Positions 5,459 to 11,764 of a stretch of DNA of 11,764 nucleotides are shown here, one piece after another. Source of the DNA: Methylomicrobium sp. GTDB lineage: Bacteria > Pseudomonadota > Gammaproteobacteria > Methylococcales > Methylomonadaceae. Each line of letters opens with the position of its first letter. The stretch's first letter is position 1. The position numbers were made by a program, and so were the translations under genes. The stretch is taken from positions 1 through 11,764 of the forward strand of contig SLIO01000442.1 of the NCBI GenBank assembly GCA_007135635.1, given 5' to 3'. The notes beneath the pieces were generated by a model. That model was not told the origin of the DNA. It ran no database searches and was given only the letters and a program-made list of their open reading frames with translations.

Positions 5459-8353
5459 CTATTCATAATCCGATAACGGAGGACAAGTGCATACTAAATG
5501 TCTGTCACCGTAAACATTATCGATACGCCCGACCGGCGGCCAATATTTGTCGTCGTGTTGATGATTGTTGGGGAAAAAAGCTTGCCGTTTCGAATAGGGC
5601 AGTTGCCAGTCATCCAACAACAAGCGATGCGTATGCGGCGAGTTATGCAACAGATTGTTTTCGGGATCGGCCGAGCCGCTTTCGATATCGGCGATTTCTT
5701 GCCGGATTGCAATCAGCGCGTCGCAAAAGCGGTCGATTTCGCGTTTTGATTCGCTTTCTGTTGGCTCAATCATCAGTGTGTCGGCGACTGGGAAGGCCAC
5801 GGTCGGCGCGTGGAAGCCATAGTCGATTAGGCGTTTGGCAATATCCTCGACGGTGACGTTGCACGTTTTTTTGAAGGCTCGGCAATCGATGATGCATTCA
5901 TGCGCGACAAAACCGTTCTTGCCGGTGTATAGAATCGGATAATGCGGTGACAGGCGATGGGCGATGTAGTTCGCATTCAGAATGGCGGTCAGCGTCGCTT
6001 TTTTTAAACCGGTCGCGCCCATCATCGCGATATAGGCCCACGAAATCGACAAGATACTCGCCGAACCCCAAGGCGCGGCCGATACCGAACCGATGGTGCC
6101 GTGTTCGTTTTTATACGGGTTAACGCCTTTGACGATAGGATGATCCGGCAGATAAGGTGCTAGATGCGTGCCTACGCCGATCGGTCCGACGCCGGGTCCG
6201 CCGCCTCCGTGCGGAATCGCGAAGGTCTTGTGCAGATTCAAATGTGCGACATCTGCGCCGATTTTTCCCGGGCGGCAAATGCCCGCAAGTGCATTGAAAT
6301 TGGCGCCGTCCAGATAAACCTGACCGCCGGCGTCATGCACAATCGTGCAGATTTCACGAAAGGCTTCCTCGAACACGCCGTGAGTCGACGGGTAGGTGAT
6401 CATCAACGCGGCCAGCGTATCGCGATACTGTTCGGTTTTTTTACGCAAATCATCGACGCTGACGTTTCCGTCGTCGTCGCAGGCGAGCACAACCACGTCG
6501 AGCCCGGCCATCACAGCGCTGGCCGGATTCGTGCCATGTGCGGAGGCCGGAATCAAACAAATGTTGCGTTGTTGTTGACCGTTGACTTTATGGTATTTAC
6601 GAATGACCAAAAGGCCTGTGTATTCGCCTTGCGAGCCGGCATTCGGTTGTAGCGAGATCGCATCGAAGCCGGTTAGGTCGCAGAGCATCGCTTCCAGTTC
6701 GTCGAATAATTGCTGGTAACCGTGAGTTTGCGATAGTGGCGCGAATGGATGAAGGGCATTGATTTCGTGATAAGAAATCGTTTGCATTTCGGTCGCCGCA
6801 TTCAGTTTCATCGTGCACGAGCCGAGCGGAATCATCGAGCGGTCCAGCGCGATATCGCGCCGGGCCAGGCGGCGCATGTAGCGCATCATTTCGGTTTCGC
6901 TGTGATAGTTGCTGAATACCGGATGCTGTAGGATCGCATCGCTGCGGAGTAATGTGTTCGGTATGCAGTCGTCAAGTTGTGCGTCCAAGGCATTGATTTG
7001 CGGCAGGTCGGCCGGTTGCGCCGCGAAAACCCGCCACAGGTTGCGAATGGTTTGGCGCGAGGTCGTTTCATCGAGCGACAGGCCGATCGTGTTGCCGTCG
7101 ATGAATCTAAGATTGATTCCGGCTTCCTGGGCGTTGGTGACGATACGTTTCGCACGGTTCGGCGTCTTGATCAACAGCGTGTCGAAATAGCAGCGTGTTT
7201 CGATGGTAAAGCCTAGCAGTATCAAGCCTTCGGCGAGAATTCGGGTGTAACGGTGCACGCGGCCAGCAATCATGCGCAGGCCGGAGGGGCCGTGATAAAC
7301 GGCATAGAATCCGGCCAGCACGGCAGGTAGTACTTGGGCCGTGCAAATGTTGCTGGTAGCCTTGTCGCGGCGAATGTGTTGTTCGCGGGTTTGCAGCGCC
7401 ATGCGCAGTGCGAATTGGCCGTGCCGGTCTTTCGAGACGCCGATGATGCGTCCGGGAACCGAGCGTTTGTATTCGTCGCGCGTGGCGAAAAACGCGGCAT
7501 GAGGTCCGCCGTAACCCATCGGTACGCCGAAACGCTGCGAATTACCGACCGCAATGTCGGCTCCTAAGTGACCGGGCGGTTTGAGCAGCACCAGACTGAG
7601 CAGGTCGCAAGCAACTGTGACCAAGGCCGATTGCTTGTGTGCGCTGTCGACGATAGGTGTTAGATCTCGGATTTCTCCGGTTGATCCCGGGTATTGCACG
7701 AGTAGGCCAAAGCAGGTTTGTTTATCCAGGTCGTTGAAGACATCGCCGACGACTAAGTCAAAGCCCATGGATTCGGCGCGGGTTTTGAGGACTGCGAGCG
7801 TTTGCGGATGACAGTCTCGGTCCGCGAAAAAAGTGCTCGATGAACTGCCGGATAGACGCTTGGACATACTCATGGCTTCGGCCGCAGCGGTCGCCTCGTC
7901 GAGTAATGAGGCATTGGCCAATTCCATACCGGTCAAATCGATCACCATTTGCTGAAAATTCAGCAAAGCTTCCAGACGCCCTTGGCTGACTTCGGCTTGG
8001 TAAGGCGTGTAAGCCGTATACCAGCCCGGATTTTCGAGGACGTTGCGTTTGATTGCGGCTGGCATCGTAGTGTCGTAATAGCCCATGCCGATTAATGAGG
8101 TGAAGACTTTATTACGTTCTTTAATTTTGCGTAGATGCTCGATGACCGCTCTTTCGCTGATTGTTTCGGTCAAGCTTAACGGTTCGAGGTCGACGATATC
8201 CGCCGGTACCGCGGCGTTGATCAAATCTTCAAGTGCATCCAGACCTAGGGCTTCGAGCATTTCTTTGAGTTCATCGGGATTCGAACCGATATGGCGGTTG
8301 ATGAAGCTGCCGCGCATTTCCAATTGGCTCAAAGCGGTGACGGATGAGGGCAT
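5459..8353 (-). CDS. gcvP: Glycine dehydrogenase (decarboxylating), glycine cleavage P protein
   Basis: P protein is the PLP enzyme that decarboxylates glycine and passes the aminomethyl group to the lipoyl arm of GcvH. This is the single-chain form, 964 aa from the chosen start (E. coli 957). The N-terminal half opens with [17 protein letters not shown] and contains [20 protein letters not shown]. The C-terminal half has [25 protein letters not shown] and the cofactor site [18 protein letters not shown] with PLP lysine Lys709. The C-terminus [18 protein letters not shown] is typical. I chose the ATG at 8353 because GGAG sits six bases upstream, the start falls two bases after the gcvT stop, and the N-terminus then aligns with E. 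coli GcvP. A longer frame from 8398 would overlap gcvT. It is the second gene of a gcvT-gcvP pair. Confidence 0.98.
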   Translation of the reverse strand: MPSSVTALSQLEMRGSFINRHIGSNPDELKEMLEALGLDALEDLINAAVPADIVDLEPLSLTETISERAVIEHLRKIKERNKVFTSLIGMGYYDTTMPAAIKRNVLENPGWYTAYTPYQAEVSQGRLEALLNFQQMVIDLTGMELANASLLDEATAAAEAMSMSKRLSGSSSSTFFADRDCHPQTLAVLKTRAESMGFDLVVGDVFNDLDKQTCFGLLVQYPGSTGEIRDLTPIVDSAHKQSALVTVACDLLSLVLLKPPGHLGADIAVGNSQRFGVPMGYGGPHAAFFATRDEYKRSVPGRIIGVSKDRHGQFALRMALQTREQHIRRDKATSNICTAQVLPAVLAGFYAVYHGPSGLRMIAGRVHRYTRILAEGLILLGFTIETRCYFDTLLIKTPNRAKRIVTNAQEAGINLRFIDGNTIGLSLDETTSRQTIRNLWRVFAAQPADLPQINALDAQLDDCIPNTLLRSDAILQHPVFSNYHSETEMMRYMRRLARRDIALDRSMIPLGSCTMKLNAATEMQTISYHEINALHPFAPLSQTHGYQQLFDELEAMLCDLTGFDAISLQPNAGSQGEYTGLLVIRKYHKVNGQQQRNICLIPASAHGTNPASAVMAGLDVVVLACDDDGNVSVDDLRKKTEQYRDTLAALMITYPSTHGVFEEAFREICTIVHDAGGQVYLDGANFNALAGICRPGKIGADVAHLNLHKTFAIPHGGGGPGVGPIGVGTHLAPYLPDHPIVKGVNPYKNEHGTIGSVSAAPWGSASILSISWAYIAMMGATGLKKATLTAILNANYIAHRLSPHYPILYTGKNGFVAHECIIDCRAFKKTCNVTVEDIAKRLIDYGFHAPTVAFPVADTLMIEPTESESKREIDRFCDALIAIRQEIADIESGSADPENNLLHNSPHTHRLLLDDWQLPYSKRQAFFPNNHQHDDKYWPPVGRIDNVYGDRHLVCTCPPLSDYE

Positions 8354-8355
8354 GG

Positions 8356-9438
8356 CTAACTCCGGTGATAACGGTGGGGGACGAAAGGCAGATCGCATAC
8401 GGTGAGTTTGATCAGATTATTACGGATCCGAGTAAACAGCGTTGCTCCGATGATGGCCGCTTCAGTGTTAATCAAGGCTAGCGCGATCGGTCTGCTCAAA
8501 CTGGGTGAAAAACTGCCGCTAGTCACGCGGCCAATTAATTTATCTTCGCTGTCGAAGACCTGCGCGTTTTCTCGAACCGGCATTTTTGCTTCGACGAGCA
8601 AGCCGACGCGTTGTATTACGGTGCCGTTTTGTATTTGGTTGAGCAGCGTGCCGGCTCCCGGATAGCTCTGATGGGTATTTTTGATCAACCAGGACAGCCC
8701 GGCTTCGATCGGTGTGGTTGTTTCATCGAGCTCATGGCCGTAAAGGCTGAGTCCTGCTTCTAGTCTCAGAGTATCCCTGGCGCCTAAGCCGGCCGGCTCG
8801 ACTTCAGGGAAATTTAGTAGTATTCGAGCCAGTTTTTCGGTGAAGCGGTTTGGCAACGAAATTTCGAAGCCGTCTTCGCCGGTGTAGCCGCTACGACTGA
8901 TCATGCAGGGTATGTCGTCTATTTCGGTTCGACAGGCTTGCATGAATTGCAAGCGGCAGGCTTCCGGTGCCAGTTGTTGTAATACTTGCGAGGCGGAGGG
9001 GCCTTGCAGGGCCAAGAGCGCATGTTCGGTCAGTTCCTGGAATTGACAGTCGTTCGACAGTTGTTTGCGCAAATGCTTAAAATCTTTTTCTTTACAGGCG
9101 GCATTGACGACAATCATTAATTCCTGACCGAGTCGAGTTACGACGATGTCGTCGATAATGCCGCCATCCGAGTTTGTTAGTACTGTATATTGCTGCCGGC
9201 CGGAACCGAGGCGGGAGATGATGGCCGGCGTCAGTCTTTCCAAGCCAACGGCGCTGCTAGGTCCCTTTAGTAAGCACTGACCCATATGCGAGATATCGAA
9301 CAATGAGGCCTGGTTTCTACAATGGAGATGTTCATGAATGATACCTTTGCTATACTGCAAAGGCATTTGGAAATCAGCGAACGGGACCATTTTGGCGCCA
9401 AATTCGACGTGTAGTCCGTAAAGTGCGGTTTTTTGCAT
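8356..9438 (-). CDS. gcvT: Aminomethyltransferase, glycine cleavage T protein
   Basis: T protein takes the aminomethyl group on lipoyl-GcvH, releases ammonia and forms 5,10-methylene-tetrahydrofolate. The product is 360 aa from the ATG at 9438 (E. coli 364). Family motifs in order are [35 protein letters not shown] with the conserved acidic pair at residues 96-97, [31 protein letters not shown] and [10 protein letters not shown] near the end. The first motif has Phe where many homologues have Trp (GW), a mild divergence. An in-frame ATG at 9480 would add 14 residues, but homologues begin near [10 protein letters not shown], so I prefer 9438. Both starts have weak ribosome binding sites. gcvP follows after two bases and no gcvH lies between. 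I see no obvious promoter or glycine riboswitch upstream. Confidence 0.96.
   Translation of the reverse strand: MQKTALYGLHVEFGAKMVPFADFQMPLQYSKGIIHEHLHCRNQASLFDISHMGQCLLKGPSSAVGLERLTPAIISRLGSGRQQYTVLTNSDGGIIDDIVVTRLGQELMIVVNAACKEKDFKHLRKQLSNDCQFQELTEHALLALQGPSASQVLQQLAPEACRLQFMQACRTEIDDIPCMISRSGYTGEDGFEISLPNRFTEKLARILLNFPEVEPAGLGARDTLRLEAGLSLYGHELDETTTPIEAGLSWLIKNTHQSYPGAGTLLNQIQNGTVIQRVGLLVEAKMPVRENAQVFDSEDKLIGRVTSGSFSPSLSRPIALALINTEAAIIGATLFTRIRNNLIKLTVCDLPFVPHRYHRS
8360..8363 (-). promoter_or_regulatory. Ribosome binding site that decides the gcvP start
   Basis: GGAG on the minus strand, six bases before the ATG at 8353 and overlapping the end of gcvT. It favours this start over the in-frame ATG at 8398 and suggests coupled translation of gcvT and gcvP. 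Confidence 0.7.
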
Positions 9439-9673
9439 TGTCTTCACTGTCGTTAAATAGACGGTAGAGTAGGAGGTCATAGTTTAACGCCGCCTTGCAT
9501 GTATGACAAAATTCGGTTTTCAGAGAGCGGTGTCGTTCGCACCATATACTTTGCTAGAATCGAAATACGGCACCCGAAGTGCTCTTCAATTAGGTAATCT
9601 GAGAAATCAATGGGCTTTCTATAGACTGCTTCTTAAAAAAACAGACATAAACCAAATAAAAAACATTTTGTCC
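9439..9673. other. Upstream region of gcvT, no gene or recognised riboswitch
   Basis: This is the likely gcvT leader, read on the minus strand. I looked for the glycine aptamer core (CTCTCAGGCAAAAGG-like) and did not find it; a partial CTCTC at about 9522 lacks the rest. Short possible stems occur, such as GCAC/GTGC around a TTCGG loop near 9579-9591. No convincing -35/-10 pair was found. A 66-codon plus-strand frame from 9503 has no ribosome binding site and resembles no family I know. Confidence 0.4.
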
Positions 9674-9970
9674 ACGAAACACGCGAAAATAACGAAATAT
9701 TAAATTAGCTATTTTTTTATGCGGCCCATCTAATTTAGAAATTTCCAGTTTGAGCATTTATCTCCGTATGTAGGGTAAGAAGTATACCTGTTCAAGAGCG
9801 CCGTGAACCCGTCCTTGGGGCTTGACGGCAGTGCTTCCTTCGGTCGACATCCTCGCCGGTAATACTTTTCACCCTTGTTGATTTCCAAATTAGTAATTTC
9901 TGCACCTAATGTGGCGTTCAAGAGAGTTTTGTAAGTCTATGATAAATCTTGTGTATTTCATGTGTTTCGT
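9674..9970. repeat. Concentric inverted-repeat element, degenerate
   Basis: Three nested inverted pairs share one centre. The outer pair 9674-9688 (ACGAAACACGCGAAA) and 9956-9970 matches at 13 of 15 positions. The middle pair 9730-9742 (CTAATTTAGAAAT) and 9881-9893 matches at 12 of 13. The inner pair 9780-9788 (AAGTATACC) and 9858-9867 matches apart from one extra base. The centre, about 9798-9840, resembles the core of the 526-656 repeat (CGCCGTGAACCCGTCCTTGG here, CGCCGTAAATACATCCATG there). AT-rich 9701-9708 also pairs with 9730-9737. No gene or target duplication is visible. It looks like one old dispersed repeat, possibly inserted in another. Confidence 0.55.
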
Positions 9971-10030
9971 AGGCTGGCTACCAAGTTTAGGATAAAAGTT
10001 TATGGTAGCAGCATGTCTACAGGTAAACTT

Positions 10031-10060
10031 TCGGAAATTATTGGAAGTAAGTGCTATAAA
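10031..10060 (+). promoter_or_regulatory. Candidate extended -10 promoter of the HDOD gene
   Basis: TGCTATAAA at 10052-10060 matches an extended -10 (TGn followed by TATAAA). Upstream TCGGAA at 10031-10036 is only a poor -35 with an 18-base spacer, as can be tolerated with an extended -10. It lies about 54 bases before the GTG start. This is a consensus match only. Confidence 0.35.
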
Positions 10061-10113
10061 GGTCTATTTTTACTAGAAGCTGTTTATGGTAATCAGATAG
10101 TGGGATGAATTGA

Positions 10114-10983
10114 GTGGCTGAAAAATACACACCCGAAAAATTAGTTAGTGGCGTGATCAGTTTAGTCACGCTGCCAGAGATATGCCGAAAAATCAACCTG
10201 ATAATGGCCGATCCCGACCATAACCGACACGACATCGAATGTTTAATTGCTCAGGATCCCGCTTTGACGATGAGGATATTGCGCATCGTCAATTCGTCCT
10301 ATTATGCGTTACCCCGAAAGATCGACAGAGTCGATCAAGCCATATCGATTATAGGCGAGGATGATTTAAATAATCTAATACTGGCGACTTCGGCCATGGC
10401 AGTTCTTAAGCGTTTAGCCAATCCTTTGATCGATTTTCAAGAGTTTTGGCTGCATAGTGTCGAATGCGGTTTAATGGCTCGAACCATTGCAAAACGGAGT
10501 CATTATGCTGACTGTGAAAAGCTCTTCACCGCCGGTTTATTGCATGATGTCGGTAAAATCGTTTTGTATTACCAATTACCTGAATTGGCACGCGCGGTGT
10601 TACATGAATCGAAAATGTCCGGCTGCCGTATCGAAGGGGCGGAACAGCGTTTATTGTCGTTTAATCACGCCCAAGTCGGCGGCGCTCTAGCTAGGGCTTG
10701 GAAATTGCCGGAAGTTCTGTGCCGAAGCGTCGCTTTTCATCACCAACCCAATCAAGCGGAAGCATTTGAGATGGAAGCAAGTATAGTGCATATCGCGAAT
10801 GCTTTATCGAACTGTTATGAAACATTGCCGATCGATTCGGATCAAGTCGAAATCGAAAGCCTAGGCTTCGAGTTACAGGCTCTCGATGTGATCGGTATGA
10901 GCATGAAAAGCTTGCTCGAGACAGTCGCGGCGGTGCAAGAACAATGCAAGGAGGTTCAAACAATGATGTGCTCAAGCATATAA
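10114..10983 (+). CDS. HDOD-domain signalling protein
   Basis: HDOD domains are HD-superfamily relatives found in bacterial signalling proteins linked to two-component and cyclic-di-GMP circuits. They are usually thought to be scaffolds or regulators, not enzymes. The 289-aa product is almost entirely one HDOD domain: VTLPEICRKINLIMADP at 18-34, LIAQDPALTMRILRIVNSSY at 44-63, and AISIIGEDDLNNLIL at 76-90. An HD-like motif, GLLHDVGKIV at 141-150, keeps His144 and Asp145; further histidines occur in FNHAQVGG (His185) and FHH (209-210). The start is GTG at 10114, needed to include the first helix; the first internal ATG would remove it. No membrane segment or second domain is seen. A REC-PAS gene follows 80 bases downstream on the same strand, suggesting a shared operon. 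The target is unknown. Confidence 0.92.
   Translation: MAEKYTPEKLVSGVISLVTLPEICRKINLIMADPDHNRHDIECLIAQDPALTMRILRIVNSSYYALPRKIDRVDQAISIIGEDDLNNLILATSAMAVLKRLANPLIDFQEFWLHSVECGLMARTIAKRSHYADCEKLFTAGLLHDVGKIVLYYQLPELARAVLHESKMSGCRIEGAEQRLLSFNHAQVGGALARAWKLPEVLCRSVAFHHQPNQAEAFEMEASIVHIANALSNCYETLPIDSDQVEIESLGFELQALDVIGMSMKSLLETVAAVQEQCKEVQTMMCSSI
10948..10955 (+). promoter_or_regulatory. Near-perfect Shine-Dalgarno AAGGAGGT inside the HDOD gene end
   Basis: AAGGAGGT is the best ribosome-binding sequence noticed in the window, yet it lies inside the last codons of the HDOD gene. Seven bases later ATGATG opens only a six-codon frame that is the HDOD C-terminus itself. Twelve bases later GTG (10968) opens a 28-codon overlapping frame. 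The response-regulator start is more than 100 bases away. Confidence 0.5.
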
Positions 10984-11054
10984 TCGCCATGTCAATTATC
11001 GGCAAGTTAGTGTTGCCAAAGCCAATCGACAAGTCTTCCGAAAACAGGTTATAG
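10968..11054 (+). CDS. Possible 28-codon leader ORF overlapping the HDOD stop
   Basis: A GTG at 10968 opens a 28-codon frame ending in TAG at 11052-11054. It overlaps the HDOD stop and ends nine bases before the response-regulator ATG, in the same frame as that gene (an in-frame TAA follows at 11058). AAGGAGGT lies 12 bases upstream, which is long spacing. An internal ATG at 10989 is a second possible start but has no binding site of its own. The product (IIAMSIIGKLVLPKPIDKSS in part) matches nothing I recognise. It could be a leader peptide coupling translation of the two signalling genes, or chance. Confidence 0.22.
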   Translation: MLKHIIAMSIIGKLVLPKPIDKSSENRL

Positions 11055-11063
11055 GCATAAGTT

Positions 11064-11764
11064 ATGGATAAACAAGAACTCAATATACTTTTGGTCGAGG
11101 ATAATCACGTTTATGTCGAGCTCATCAAAAATACGTTGGAAAATGAGTCCGGTTACCGTTTGACGATTGCTGAAAATTTGCAAGAAGCGCGTGAGTGTCT
11201 TCATGAAAAACATCCCGATCTGATTTTGATCGATTTTTTTCTGCCCGATGGATTGGCGACCGATTTACTCTCCGATAACGTTGGTTATTTTGATTGTCCG
11301 GTCGTGATTTTGACCGGGCCGGGTGATGCCACGCCTGCAATACATTCGATGAACGCCGGTGCCTGGGATTATTTGGTCAAAACCGAAGGTGCGTTAGCGG
11401 ACATAACTCATGTGATCAGTCGGGTCATGCGGGATTGGTTGCACTATCTTGAGAAAAAACAAGCAACCGATATGCAGCAGCGTCTGATGTCTATATTAGA
11501 GGCGACACCCGATATGGTGGCTATTTTCGATGCCGACGGTTTTGCTCAATATATGAATTGCGCCGGAAGAAAGCTATTGGGTTTTAGTCAAGACCAAAAT
11601 TTGTCCGAGCTACGCTTGACCGACTTTTACCCGGTTGAATGCGCTAAAATAATTCGTTCCGAAGCGATTTCCAATTCAATTCGCAAAGGTCAATGGTGCG
11701 GTGAAACCGAGTTGTTAACGCGAAGTCAGGATACGATTCCGGTATCCCAGGTTTTGATCTCGCA
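11064..11764 (+). CDS. Response regulator with REC and PAS domains, 3' truncated by window edge
   Basis: I translated this frame directly; it stays open through the last base, giving 233 complete codons. Residues 6-125 form a receiver domain. NILLVEDN supplies the acidic pair Glu12/Asp13, LILIDFFLPDG the phosphoacceptor Asp57, VVILTGPGD Thr84, and YLVKTEG Lys106, so it should be phosphorylatable. A linker with coiled-coil potential (RDWLHYLEKKQATDMQQRL) leads into a PAS domain from about residue 145, containing ILEATPDMVAIFDADG and NCAGRKLLGFSQ. The output domain lies beyond the window; a histidine kinase or GGDEF/EAL module is common in this architecture but not shown. The ATG at 11064 has a weak binding site. 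It lies 80 bases after the HDOD gene on the same strand, so co-transcription is likely. Confidence 0.9.
   Translation, partial: MDKQELNILLVEDNHVYVELIKNTLENESGYRLTIAENLQEARECLHEKHPDLILIDFFLPDGLATDLLSDNVGYFDCPVVILTGPGDATPAIHSMNAGAWDYLVKTEGALADITHVISRVMRDWLHYLEKKQATDMQQRLMSILEATPDMVAIFDADGFAQYMNCAGRKLLGFSQDQNLSELRLTDFYPVECAKIIRSEAISNSIRKGQWCGETELLTRSQDTIPVSQVLIS

Noticed and set aside
8085..8405. Long open frames antisense to gcvP, gcvT and rlmKL
   Set aside because: They follow the codon structure of the confident genes on the opposite strand, with no family signatures or binding sites.
9520..9595. Possible glycine riboswitch in the gcvT leader (CTCTC and short GC stems)
   Set aside because: Only a fragment of the aptamer consensus is present; the conserved AGGCAAAAGG part and paired GGAGAG are missing.
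9503..9703. A 66-codon plus-strand frame upstream of gcvT
   Set aside because: No ribosome binding site or promoter, low-complexity A-rich end, and its 3' part lies in a dispersed-repeat arm. Treated as chance.
1..11764. CRISPR array, defence island, toxin-antitoxin pair, prophage or tRNA
   Set aside because: No regularly spaced direct repeats, no tRNA-like fold with a TTCGA arm, and no relevant protein motifs were seen on either strand.

Overview
The window looks like chromosomal DNA of a gammaproteobacterium. All recognisable genes (fused RlmKL, RNase D with HRDC domains, single-chain GcvP, acylphosphatase, HDOD protein) are of gammaproteobacterial type. Moderate G+C and intergenic regions full of short hairpin repeats made me think of a Methylococcales methanotroph (Methylomicrobium/Methylotuvimicrobium-like). 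That placement is recollection and inference; no methane- or methanol-oxidation gene is present to prove it.

Layout. A small MEKHA-domain (PAS-like) gene (+) faces a two-gene minus-strand operon, rlmKL-acyP, whose genes share an ATGA overlap. A palindromic repeat fills the gap between them. rlmKL is divergent from rnd (+), and the gap holds a 262-bp element with terminal inverted repeats. rnd converges on the minus-strand pair gcvT-gcvP, and that gap carries a 286-bp MITE-like element with 24-bp inverted ends and a perfect 8-bp target duplication. Upstream of gcvT is a roughly 630-bp non-coding region with concentric inverted repeats. Beyond it runs a plus-strand signalling pair: an HDOD-domain gene and a REC-PAS response regulator that continues past the window edge.

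How the genes work together. rlmKL and rnd act on stable RNA: 23S rRNA G2445/G2069 methylation, and 3' trimming of tRNA precursors. gcvT and gcvP encode two of the four glycine-cleavage proteins, which feed one-carbon units into tetrahydrofolate; gcvH and lpd are not here. The HDOD and REC-PAS genes look like a phosphorelay-linked regulatory module of unknown output.

I see no defence system, prophage, CRISPR array, intact IS element, tRNA or rRNA. The genes are ordinary. The least explained material is intergenic: four structured repeat elements, at least three of which seem to share a short hairpin core. There is also an A11 tract inside rnd, placed so that slippage would separate the nuclease from its HRDC domains, and a near-perfect Shine-Dalgarno sequence at the end of the HDOD gene with no proper gene behind it.
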